29,751 nt of DNA from a virus: the IMG/VR virus record IMGVR_UViG_3300027489_000014, positions 1-29,751 of that record. One strand, given 5' to 3'. The position numbers were made by a program, and so were the translations under genes. Positions 15,193 to 23,816 of the stretch are shown here, in pieces. The notes beneath the pieces are model-generated. The model was not told the DNA's origin, did not search any database, and saw only the letters and a list, made by a program, of their open reading frames with translations. Position 1 is the stretch's first letter. The number at the start of each line of letters is the position of its first letter.

Positions 15193-16887
15193 ATGTCAGC
15201 CATTATCACATCAGACTTTCGCAATTTAAACGCGAAGAACTTCAAGAATAACATCACGTCCGACTCCGAGAACGTATATCTTTTCATCGGAAAGTCTGAT
15301 AAGTGGTCAACGTCGCTTACGGGCACAACAGATGTTGCACCAAATAGTGGTAATCCAGTCGACTCACTTCTTACTACTCAGGATGCTGATCGCAATATGA
15401 TTGCTCTTAAGAGCATTACTGGAGTCGATGTCATCAATCTAATCCCTCGTTATAATTGGGTTTCTGGAGATACGTATTCTGCATGGGATGATAATAATCC
15501 GGACATTTTTGATCGCGGAAACGATGTACCATTTTATGTACTAACAGATTCGTTCACTGTATATAAGTGCCTCTATGCACCTCGTTCTTCTACAGGCACT
15601 CTTTTGCCTTCAACCGTAAAGCCAACACATAATCCTACTACACCAGGAGGAGTTCTTACTGGAGACCCCGTTGAATACTCAGATGGTTATATCTGGAAGT
15701 ACATGTATAAGGTCAGTGCCACAGAAGCTGCAAAGTTTTTAACGAATAACTATATTCCTATTAAGACAGTTATCGGTGGAAGCACAATTGTCTTAACCGG
15801 CAGTGGTACAGTTCCATCCGTAGGTGATACGATTGTGGGCGCAACATCTGGAGCAACCGCCAAAGTATTTTCTGTTAACACGAATACGTTAGTGGTCTAT
15901 AACGTCAGAGGCACATTTAACGCGGCAGAAGCAATCGTTGGCGCCGGCGGCAAAACAATCTCAAGTATTACTCTTAATAACGCTACAACTGTTGGTGAAT
16001 TTGGAACTATTGATACAGATGATACTGCTCGGTTAGAATTCCAAAATGCTGCGACCTCAACTATCAAAGGTAAGATTTACAGCATTGCGATTGATCCCGA
16101 TGATCCAACTGCCACGACACTTAACTTTGGCGGTAGCGGATACACTTCCGCTCCGACAGTAACTATTTTAGGAGATGGTTCTGGCGCCACAGCAACGGCC
16201 ACTGTTTCTGGTGGTAAGGTAGTAAGATTTGTAATTACTAACCCCGGATCAAATTATAACGTTGCATTCGTTGAGCTTAGTGGAGGAGGCGGCGCGGGCT
16301 GCGTGGCGCGTGCTGTTCTTTCGCCAAAGAATGGCCATGGATCTGACCCCTCCGCTGAACTTGGCGGCTATTATGTCGGCGTTGCTGCTACACTCACCGG
16401 CCAAGAAGGCGCCGGTGATTTTGCTGTTGATACACAATTCCGTCAGGTTGGATTGATTAGAAAGCCAAAGGAACTTTCCGGTGGAAATTCAATTCCTGCT
16501 ATAGCAAGTACTCTATCTGCAGTAACATACCTAACGCTTAACAGTGGTTCCACAGGAACATTTAGCGTTGGAGATTATATTACGAATGGCGCAAATCCAC
16601 CGGCAAGGGCATTCATCGATTCTGTGCAATCTTTATCTGGCGGTGTGAAGAAGCTAGGAATTCATCAAAACGATAAAACCGGATACGTTGCGTTCGCCAC
16701 TACCAATACAATCGAAGCATATACTGGTGCAGCGTCTACATCATCTGCAAGTGGGGTAATAAACACGATCACTCCTTCGGAGTATGTTCACTTTTCTGGA
16801 GATATCATATTCCTTGAAAATCGTACATCCCCAATTCAACGTACAGAATCTCAGATTGAAGACATTCGTATCATCGTTGAGTTCTAA
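15193..16887 (+). CDS. 8: gp8-like baseplate wedge protein, 564 aa
   Basis: The first 190 residues match the T4 gp8 family (Phage-Gp8): FRNLNAKNFKNNITSDSENV, YLFIGKSDKWS, NLIPRYNWVSGDTYSAWDDN, FYVLTDSFTVYKCLYAPRSS and SDGYIWKYMYKVSATEAAKF. The C-terminus YVHFSGDIIFLENRTSPIQR followed by SQIEDIRIIVEF is the family's usual end. T4 gp8 is 334 aa. The extra length is a beta module (VGDTIVGATSGATAKVF, about 215-260) and a glycine-rich GGSGYTSAPTVTILGDG repeat region near 310-360. gp8 decorates the wedge beside gp7 and gp6. It follows the gp7-like gene after 6 bases, with no Shine-Dalgarno sequence; a possible TATAAATA lies 59 bases upstream. Confidence 0.88.
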   Translation: MSAIITSDFRNLNAKNFKNNITSDSENVYLFIGKSDKWSTSLTGTTDVAPNSGNPVDSLLTTQDADRNMIALKSITGVDVINLIPRYNWVSGDTYSAWDDNNPDIFDRGNDVPFYVLTDSFTVYKCLYAPRSSTGTLLPSTVKPTHNPTTPGGVLTGDPVEYSDGYIWKYMYKVSATEAAKFLTNNYIPIKTVIGGSTIVLTGSGTVPSVGDTIVGATSGATAKVFSVNTNTLVVYNVRGTFNAAEAIVGAGGKTISSITLNNATTVGEFGTIDTDDTARLEFQNAATSTIKGKIYSIAIDPDDPTATTLNFGGSGYTSAPTVTILGDGSGATATATVSGGKVVRFVITNPGSNYNVAFVELSGGGGAGCVARAVLSPKNGHGSDPSAELGGYYVGVAATLTGQEGAGDFAVDTQFRQVGLIRKPKELSGGNSIPAIASTLSAVTYLTLNSGSTGTFSVGDYITNGANPPARAFIDSVQSLSGGVKKLGIHQNDKTGYVAFATTNTIEAYTGAASTSSASGVINTITPSEYVHFSGDIIFLENRTSPIQRTESQIEDIRIIVEF

Positions 16888-16907
16888 GATATCTTATACT
16901 TTCTAAC

Positions 16908-19900
16908 ATGGCGATCACTTATTTTAACGAATCACCCTACTGGGACGACTTTAATAAAGATAAGAACTATCTGAGAGTTCTTTTCCGTCCTGGTTATTCA
17001 GTCCAGGCTCGTGAACTTACGCAGCTGCAAACCTCGATTCAGGCTCAGATCGAGCGTTTCGGTAATCACTTCTTTAAGGATGGAACGAAGGTCATGGGAG
17101 GTTTGGCCACGATTAACAATAAGATTGCTTATGTTAAGGTGGAATCTTCAGCCCAAACTACCACATATCCTGCTCAAGGAGGTAATACGTATACTGGAAA
17201 TGAAAGCCTATACCTTGAAAAGGATGGAAACGGCAATTATGTTTTGATTGGTGCTACTTTATTTGGCGCAACAAATGGCTTGCACGCTAAGATTATCGAT
17301 ATTGTTCCACCAGAAGGTGCAGAACCGCTGACATTGTATGTCGAGTATCTTAATTCTGGTGGAACAAATGCCACGAATGCAGGATTAGTAAAAGCATTTG
17401 CGGCCGAAGAATATATTTTGCTTCAAAAATATGACTCTGATAGCGGTGCGGTAACAGGACGGGTTGCATTCCGCGCAAAGCCACTGGAAAACGGAAACAT
17501 CAATCCTACCGGATTTGGCACTCGCGTCTCGGTTGAAGAAGGCGTTTACTATATCAACGGATGCTTCGTGCATACTCCAGCTGCATCTATCATTGCATCT
17601 CGTTACCGCCAGAACCCATGGTGCAGAGTAGTATACCGCGTAGAGGAAAGAAAGGTCACTCCAGTTGATGATACTACGTTAAATGATAATGCGCTAGGAA
17701 CTCCAAATACCGGTGCCCCAGGAGCACACCGCTATCAGATTTTGATGAATCTGGATGTGGAAAATTGGAATCCTGCTCAGTACGATGATACTCTAGACAA
17801 CTTCATTCTCGTATTAACAGTTGAGGATGGAAAAGTAAAGAAACAGAATCGCACGGAATACACTGAGATCATGAAGACCATGGCTCAGCGTACCTACGAG
17901 GAATCTGGCAATTATGTCGTAAATCCTTTTGGTATTGACATTCGTGAATACCTAAATACCTACACGAATGGTGGTTTATACACTGCGAATCAAATTCAGA
18001 ATGCTGTTGCTGGCATTAATACGGCTAATCAAGCAGCAACTTATGCATCAAATAAGCTCGCTGCTGGCCTTGAACCTTCTGTCGCATACATCAATGGATT
18101 TCGAGTAGAATTGCAATCTACCGCATATGCGATTCTAAAGAAATCACGTAACTTTAAGAGTCTTACTAACGCAGTAATCGATGCTGGTTATGGTAATTAC
18201 CTAACTGTTTATAACGTAACTGGTCTTCCAGATATTACCAATTTTAGTTATGTCAATCTGAAGAGTGCGATCACCGGTGGTGGTACTACTATTGGCACTG
18301 CGCGTGTCCGTTCGATGGAACGCATTTCTGGCAGCAATTTTAAGTTATACCTTTTTGATGTTACTCTGAATTCTGGTAATTCGATGGCACAGGTAAGAAG
18401 TGTCACGAGTGCTACTGTAACATTTACCGCAGACACGTATATTATTGACGGAACTGGATCGCAGGTTGCTGGTGCAGAAATTCAAGATGCATCATCTGTT
18501 TCGCTACTTTATAAGTTGCCGTATGACGTTATTAAGTCAACAGCAGATTTGACATATACTGTTCGGCAGTCATTCGCTGGTACTATTGTTGATGGCACCC
18601 CAAATGACACAATTGTTTTAAATCCTCAGGTTAATTATCAATATTTTATTTCAGAATCTGCTTCGGACTATATTGTGGCAAAAGTCGATGGAACTATTAT
18701 TACGCCATCATCTGTTGATATCGAAAGCGTCAGCGGACAAAACTATAATAAAGTAACGCTTTATTTTGCTGCTGGCACAGTTGCATCAAATACATCTGTA
18801 ACAGTAATTGCATCAACGCAACGCTCGCTTTCGCCTAAGACAAAGACTTTACAGGCACAGACATTGGCAATCGCAAGCCCAAATACTGTTGCTAGCGCTA
18901 GCACATATGACAGCTTAAATACTGTCGATGTTGTTCGTATCAAAGCAGTTCATATGTCTGCCGATTTTAGCACAGCTGCTACAGAATCAGATCCTGATAT
19001 TTCTGATCGCTACGTTCTTGATACTGGCCAGCGCGATACTTACTATGATTACAGTACGCTGCAGCTTAAGGCTGGTGTAAATCCTCCAACCGGAAGACTG
19101 CTAGTCAAATTTGACAAGTATAACCATAGCGCAGATGGCGATTACTTTGCAGTTTCTTCATATACGAACTATGAAGATATTCCAACATTTACTTCATCGC
19201 GTGGCACAGTCGCATTAAGAGATTGCTTAGACTTCCGTCCTGCAGTGACGGCATTTTCATCTACGAAAATGTCTGCTCCTCGTCCAAATATTACTACCGA
19301 CATGGAGTATTATCTGGGACGAGTTGACAAGATATGCCTCGATCAATACGGTAACGTCAAGATTAAGGAAGGCGTGCCGTCTCTAAATCCAGTTGCTCCT
19401 CCTGATATTCAGGATGCGCTGACGATGTATATCCTGACGATTGCGCCTTATACTTTTGGAACGCAAGATGTAAAGGCGAAGAGTCTGGATCATCGCCGCT
19501 ATACGATGCGTGACATCGGTCGTATTGAAAAGCGTGTGCAGAAGCTTGAATATTATACTGCGCTTTCACTACTAGAAAAAGAAACAGCAAGCAAGCAAAT
19601 CTTGGATGCTGATGGAGTAGATCGCTATAAGAACGGATTCGTCGTCGATAGCTTTACTTCGCATGGAATTGGCGCAGTGGCGCACCCAGATTATAGCGTA
19701 GCTGTCGATAAAGTCAATGGACTGATTCGGCCTTTATTCTACGAAGAAAATGTTAACCTTCGTCTGAATACTGCTCTTTCGCAGAATTATCGCCAGACAG
19801 GACCGCTTGTTACTCTAAACTATTATTCTGCTCCGGTTATCACTCAGCCATTTGCTTCATACGAGCAGGACGTAAATCCATTTGCAGTAAATACTTGGAC

Positions 19901-21671
19901 CGGCAAAATTAAGTTGTATCCTGGTACAGACGAATGGAATGAAAACCATATCGCGCCAGATGTCAAGATCGATGCTGCCAATGGCGCATATGATTCACTT
20001 AAATTCTTCAGCACACCAGAACTTGCAACTGGCACGCTATGGAATTATTGGGAAACCAATTGGTACGGCACCGATCGCAATAACGGAACAGACACTGAAA
20101 ATATGTCTCCCGGACCAGTCGGCCCTGGAGGAATCGATCCGACATACAGAAATACAACGGCGCAACTGACTTCTGGTACCAGCGTGGGTCTTGCTCCAGG
20201 AACAACCGAATCGTACAATGCGGATCGAGCAGTCGAGATCAACGTTGTTCCATACATTCGTTCGCGCAAGATTTACTTCAAGGCTACGAACCTGCGCCCA
20301 AATACTAAGTTTTATGCATTCTTTGATGGAGCAAATGTTGGTAAGTATGTTCGTCAGGAGCACGTATTTCCAGCATATTTGCTAGCATATACTGGTACAA
20401 GTGATGCGATTGACCCATCGTATATCAATCGTAACGATCCAACATTCTTCCAGGATTACATTAATTATACTCAGCACCCTATGGGATATACTGAGTTATT
20501 CTCGAATGAATACGGAGAAATCGCTGGTTCATTTGTTATTCCAAACAACAGCCAGATGAAGTTCCGTGCTGGTCGTCGAGTGTTTACTCTGGTAGATATT
20601 GGAAATGCTGATAAGCGCTTAGCATCATCTTATGCCGATGTTGCATATGATGCCCGCGGCCAATTCACGCCAACACTTCGACCAGTTGAGCCTGCATATG
20701 AAGATCCACCAGTTGATATTCGTCAGGATGAACAGCCAATCGTAGCGCCGCCTCCAGCACCGCCACAGCCTGTAGGAAAACTCGTAGAGATGGATACTGA
20801 TGCAGAATCGGTAACACCAATTGTTCCACCACCAACACCGGTGGAAATCATCGATGTTATTCCGACAACGTTAGTAACTCCGCCAACTGTGCCAGCGAAC
20901 GAAGTAATACTTTGCCCTCCATCAAAGTATAATATTGTAGTTCAAACCAATACGGAAACTACAATTACTCCGCCAGTTACACCACCATCCACACCAGAAG
21001 CTCCATGGCAGCCACCAGCGGTTACAGTCAGTGTTCCGCCAGAAGAAGCAAGGAAGGGTTGGTATCCAATTGAGGCATATCCTCCATATACTAATAGATC
21101 TCCATATCTAGTATGGGATTATCCTCCACAGCCTCGCCCAGTCGAAGAATTGCACGAAGAGGCAGGAAAACAAGGATGGTATCCATCAGAAGCTTATGGT
21201 CAAGCACCTGGTGGTCTAGTATATGGATATCCACCTTCGCCAAATCAATTCTTTACTGGCATCGATACAACGAACAATACTCCAACGAACGTCGATAATC
21301 CAAATCTAACTACTACAACAGACGTCACAGAAGAATGCGATACCGCTATTGAAATTGTCGGTGATGCAATTTCTGATCCGAATGCAGAAAATCCAATCAT
21401 CGGATGTATTTCACCGGAAGAATTCATAATTCCAGAGATTAATCCTGAACAGATTAATTACGAATGCTGGCCAGGACCAACTATTGATGAAACTACTACA
21501 GATATTTTCTACGAAGAAACTGATGTTGAACAAGTAACTACAGAAACACCTGAGGCCGACTACTTCATGGAGTATGACGGAGAAACTATCTACAGCGATA
21601 ATGACGCACAGGTTGAATTTACAGACTTCCAGGCCGAATATGATGAGGCAGTAGATATCGGTAATGAATAG
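16908..21671 (+). CDS. DUF4815-type tail/baseplate structural protein with Pro-rich and acidic tail, 1587 aa
   Basis: The N-terminus is the DUF4815 pattern of marine T4-like phages: YFNESPYWDDFNKDKNYLRV, LFRPGYSVQARELTQLQTSI and AQIERFGNHFFKDGTKVMGG. These are large virion proteins at the baseplate periphery or fibre attachment. The body is beta-rich, with SLDHRRYTMRDIGRIEKRVQ, KLEYYTALSLLEKETASKQI near 860-900 and FRAGRRVFTLVDIGNADKRL near 1220. From about residue 1259 the character changes: proline-rich runs (PPPAPPQPVGK), then two copies of an EEA..GWYP.EAY repeat, then a very acidic last 80 residues. It begins after the gp8 stop, preceded by ATACTTTCTA and the palindrome AAGATATCTT (16886-16895). 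T4 gp9 to gp12 homologues are absent, so it and the next protein may take their places. Confidence 0.8.
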   Translation: MAITYFNESPYWDDFNKDKNYLRVLFRPGYSVQARELTQLQTSIQAQIERFGNHFFKDGTKVMGGLATINNKIAYVKVESSAQTTTYPAQGGNTYTGNESLYLEKDGNGNYVLIGATLFGATNGLHAKIIDIVPPEGAEPLTLYVEYLNSGGTNATNAGLVKAFAAEEYILLQKYDSDSGAVTGRVAFRAKPLENGNINPTGFGTRVSVEEGVYYINGCFVHTPAASIIASRYRQNPWCRVVYRVEERKVTPVDDTTLNDNALGTPNTGAPGAHRYQILMNLDVENWNPAQYDDTLDNFILVLTVEDGKVKKQNRTEYTEIMKTMAQRTYEESGNYVVNPFGIDIREYLNTYTNGGLYTANQIQNAVAGINTANQAATYASNKLAAGLEPSVAYINGFRVELQSTAYAILKKSRNFKSLTNAVIDAGYGNYLTVYNVTGLPDITNFSYVNLKSAITGGGTTIGTARVRSMERISGSNFKLYLFDVTLNSGNSMAQVRSVTSATVTFTADTYIIDGTGSQVAGAEIQDASSVSLLYKLPYDVIKSTADLTYTVRQSFAGTIVDGTPNDTIVLNPQVNYQYFISESASDYIVAKVDGTIITPSSVDIESVSGQNYNKVTLYFAAGTVASNTSVTVIASTQRSLSPKTKTLQAQTLAIASPNTVASASTYDSLNTVDVVRIKAVHMSADFSTAATESDPDISDRYVLDTGQRDTYYDYSTLQLKAGVNPPTGRLLVKFDKYNHSADGDYFAVSSYTNYEDIPTFTSSRGTVALRDCLDFRPAVTAFSSTKMSAPRPNITTDMEYYLGRVDKICLDQYGNVKIKEGVPSLNPVAPPDIQDALTMYILTIAPYTFGTQDVKAKSLDHRRYTMRDIGRIEKRVQKLEYYTALSLLEKETASKQILDADGVDRYKNGFVVDSFTSHGIGAVAHPDYSVAVDKVNGLIRPLFYEENVNLRLNTALSQNYRQTGPLVTLNYYSAPVITQPFASYEQDVNPFAVNTWTGKIKLYPGTDEWNENHIAPDVKIDAANGAYDSLKFFSTPELATGTLWNYWETNWYGTDRNNGTDTENMSPGPVGPGGIDPTYRNTTAQLTSGTSVGLAPGTTESYNADRAVEINVVPYIRSRKIYFKATNLRPNTKFYAFFDGANVGKYVRQEHVFPAYLLAYTGTSDAIDPSYINRNDPTFFQDYINYTQHPMGYTELFSNEYGEIAGSFVIPNNSQMKFRAGRRVFTLVDIGNADKRLASSYADVAYDARGQFTPTLRPVEPAYEDPPVDIRQDEQPIVAPPPAPPQPVGKLVEMDTDAESVTPIVPPPTPVEIIDVIPTTLVTPPTVPANEVILCPPSKYNIVVQTNTETTITPPVTPPSTPEAPWQPPAVTVSVPPEEARKGWYPIEAYPPYTNRSPYLVWDYPPQPRPVEELHEEAGKQGWYPSEAYGQAPGGLVYGYPPSPNQFFTGIDTTNNTPTNVDNPNLTTTTDVTEECDTAIEIVGDAISDPNAENPIIGCISPEEFIIPEINPEQINYECWPGPTIDETTTDIFYEETDVEQVTTETPEADYFMEYDGETIYSDNDAQVEFTDFQAEYDEAVDIGNE
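21042..21248 (+). repeat. Two GWYP repeats in the DUF4815 protein tail
   Basis: EEARKGWYPIEAY starts at 21042 (residue 1379) and EEAGKQGWYPSEAY at 21156 (residue 1417), a period of 38 residues. Both units continue through a tyrosine and glycine or proline stretch to Y-P-P-x-P (DYPPQPRP; GYPPSPNQF). Confidence 0.8.
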
Positions 21672-21693
21672 TTAAACCTGAAAGAATTTACAC

Positions 21694-23565
21694 ATGGCTA
21701 TACTACAACCTCTCGCTCAAACGTTCACCATCGATAGTCCCAGTGGCATTTTTGCTACTGGGCTTGACCTTTTCTTTTCAAGGGTCGATTATCGGTTTCC
21801 AGTAAATGTCGAGCTTCGCACAGTGAAAGATGGAATGCCGACTGATAAGGTAATCCCATTTTCGTTTGCGAGCCTGCGTGCAATTTCTCAGGATTTGACG
21901 ATCCCATTTATTGGTATTTCTTCTGATGCTACTGTTCCTACGCGCTTTAACTTTGAAGCGCCAGTATTTCTTGCTGGAGGAACAGAATACTGCTTTGTAA
22001 TACAATCTAATTCTGATCGATATCGAGTTTGGGCATCAGAAAAATTTGGATATGATATTACTGGTATTGGTTCAGTAGGAGCTGGTAGAAAAGTCATCGA
22101 TAATCCATACGGCGGAGTAATGTTTCGTGCCACAAATGCTTCATCCTGGACAGCGGATCAGATGCGCGATATTAAGTTTACTTTGCATCGCGCAGTATTT
22201 GATACCGCGAATGCTGCTACTATTATTCTAAACGAAGACGATAATATTCAGAAGCGCCTAGATGCTGATCCAGTAGAAACATACAAGAATTCAAATATTG
22301 TTAGAATTCACCATATCAATCACGGATTTTTTCCAATGGTTGGTAGTACAGCAAAATCTGCTGTTAAATTAACTCTACTCACTGGTAATCCTACTCTTAT
22401 CAATGGAATTCCGATTACCGAATTAAATGCTACACATAACGTAATCGATGTTGAGCCGGATTCATATACAATCAGAGTAACCACACTCGCAACTGCTTCT
22501 GGTTTAGGCGGCGGTGACGCTGCAGTTTCTACAGATTACGTTCCATTCGATGTTTTACGTCCATCTATCGATATGATGGGCATGCCGAATACTTCATCTG
22601 TCTGGAAGATGAAGAAGACATCAGGCCAATCATTGGGCGGAACCGAAATACCAAATCAGTTGGACACTGAATATACTCGAGTTGACATCAACAAGAACAT
22701 CAGTGTAGATGCTCCTGCAGTTGTATTGCCATCAGTAGGCCGTACATTTATGAATGTGGCTAATTCAAAGTCATTATTCCTAAAAGGCTTGCTGACATCT
22801 AAAGCAAATAATCTCTCGCCAGTTATCGACCTCGAGCGTAGTTCTGCTGTTGCTGTTAATAACCGTATCAATAATCCTGCTGCTGCAATTACACAGTATA
22901 CCAATGCTAGCACAACTACAGCAAATGGAGCAACGACGATTGTAATGGCCAGCGCTAGCGGAATCGTAGTTGGTTACAAGGTCCGCGGCCCGTATATTCC
23001 AAACGACGTTTTAGTGACTAATGTAAACTCAAACACTATTACTATTTCTTCTGCCACAACTGGTATAATTCCAGTAAGTACGCCAATATTCTTCCTGCCA
23101 AATAACAGCGATGCAAACTATGTGGTAAATTATGCAGATGAAACCGCTCCACTTGGCGGAGCAGCGCTATCGAAGTATATCACTCGTAAGGTTGAGCTAA
23201 ATGACCCAGCATCTGCAATCAAGGTTTGGGTTTCTTTCAATCGTCCTACCGGATCTAATATCAGCATATATTACAAGATTCAGCGCACGGACGATACCGA
23301 TGGTAACTTTGATACCGACTACGGATGGAATCTAGCAACCAATGATTCTGCAGACGGAATTCCTTACTCGGATAATCCTGACAAATACTCCGAGGTGTCA
23401 TATACCATCGATATTACCGACTTTAAGGCAGCGAATTTTGCTACTAGTGGCGCAGTAGATGGTGATGTTCAATTTACCGCATTTGCTATCAAGATTGTAT
23501 TTACTTCCAATAATTCTTCTCGAGTACCTTCATGCAAGGAATTCAGAGCGGTCGCGGTAAGTTAA
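21694..23565 (+). CDS. PLAQTF-type tail structural protein, 623 aa
   Basis: The N-terminus (LQPLAQTFTIDSPSGIFATG, LDLFFSRVDYRFPVNVELRT, PTRFNFEAPVFLAGGTEYCF, DNPYGGVMFRATNASSWTAD, IKFTLHRAVFD) is a beta-sandwich pattern I associate with the later part of DUF4815-containing proteins in marine T4-like phages. The middle is beta-rich with TTTANGATTIVMASASGI. The C-terminal 140 residues (ALSKYITRKVELNDPASAIK, VWVSFNRPTGSNISIYYKIQ, AFAIKIVFTSNNSSRVPSCK) form a second domain typical of the same proteins. It follows the DUF4815 gene by 22 bases, with a weak GAAAG before the ATG. The two are probably partners in one virion structure. The exact role, such as fibre attachment, is not shown. Confidence 0.75.
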   Translation: MAILQPLAQTFTIDSPSGIFATGLDLFFSRVDYRFPVNVELRTVKDGMPTDKVIPFSFASLRAISQDLTIPFIGISSDATVPTRFNFEAPVFLAGGTEYCFVIQSNSDRYRVWASEKFGYDITGIGSVGAGRKVIDNPYGGVMFRATNASSWTADQMRDIKFTLHRAVFDTANAATIILNEDDNIQKRLDADPVETYKNSNIVRIHHINHGFFPMVGSTAKSAVKLTLLTGNPTLINGIPITELNATHNVIDVEPDSYTIRVTTLATASGLGGGDAAVSTDYVPFDVLRPSIDMMGMPNTSSVWKMKKTSGQSLGGTEIPNQLDTEYTRVDINKNISVDAPAVVLPSVGRTFMNVANSKSLFLKGLLTSKANNLSPVIDLERSSAVAVNNRINNPAAAITQYTNASTTTANGATTIVMASASGIVVGYKVRGPYIPNDVLVTNVNSNTITISSATTGIIPVSTPIFFLPNNSDANYVVNYADETAPLGGAALSKYITRKVELNDPASAIKVWVSFNRPTGSNISIYYKIQRTDDTDGNFDTDYGWNLATNDSADGIPYSDNPDKYSEVSYTIDITDFKAANFATSGAVDGDVQFTAFAIKIVFTSNNSSRVPSCKEFRAVAVS

Positions 23566-23571
23566 TAAATA
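23564..23571 (+). promoter_or_regulatory. T4-type late promoter box AATAAATA overlapping a stop codon
   Basis: AATAAATAG begins within the TAA stop of the 623-residue gene. The ATG of the 74-residue gene is 5 bases beyond the box. With the T4 spacing the predicted transcription start coincides with that ATG, so the mRNA would be leaderless. Confidence 0.6.
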
Positions 23572-23576
23572 GACCG

Positions 23577-23801
23577 ATGCTTGAAACACGAGAAAAAGCA
23601 CTGGTCGAAGACAACCCGTCTCTGGAACGCGATATGTATTCCAAGGCAATCGTGTCTAAAGACCGAAGCGCTTATCATCGCCGCGTTGCAATCAAGAATT
23701 CTAAGAAGCAAAAGCAGGCAGAGATTGAAAGCTTAAAGTGCGAAATCACCGAGCTCAAGCAACTCGTCAAAACTTTGATCTCTTCACAGCAGAAGCAATA
23801 A
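23577..23801 (+). CDS. Small coiled-coil protein before the fibre gene, 74 aa
   Basis: I recognise no function. The start at 23577 (MLETREKALVEDNPSLERDM) is chosen because an upstream in-frame ATG at 23532 lies inside the 623-residue gene and codes an unrelated 15-residue extension. The protein is strongly charged. A basic middle (SKDRSAYHRRVAIKNSKKQK) is followed by a heptad-like helix, IESLKCEITELKQLVKTLIS, that should form a coiled coil, with one cysteine. Short proteins of this kind with a basic centre and terminal coil recur in T4-like marine phages; that is from memory. It has its own late promoter box immediately upstream, no Shine-Dalgarno sequence, and is followed 15 bases later by the fibre gene. 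It may be a fibre-assembly or attachment factor, but this is only an inference from position. Confidence 0.72.
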   Translation: MLETREKALVEDNPSLERDMYSKAIVSKDRSAYHRRVAIKNSKKQKQAEIESLKCEITELKQLVKTLISSQQKQ

Positions 23802-23816
23802 GCTTACTACCTATCC

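Noticed and set aside
16886-16895. Palindrome AAGATATCTT at the gp8/DUF4815 junction as terminator or operator
   Set aside because: It has no loop and no T-run after it, and is A/T-only apart from two pairs. It is probably chance, partly formed by the stop codon.
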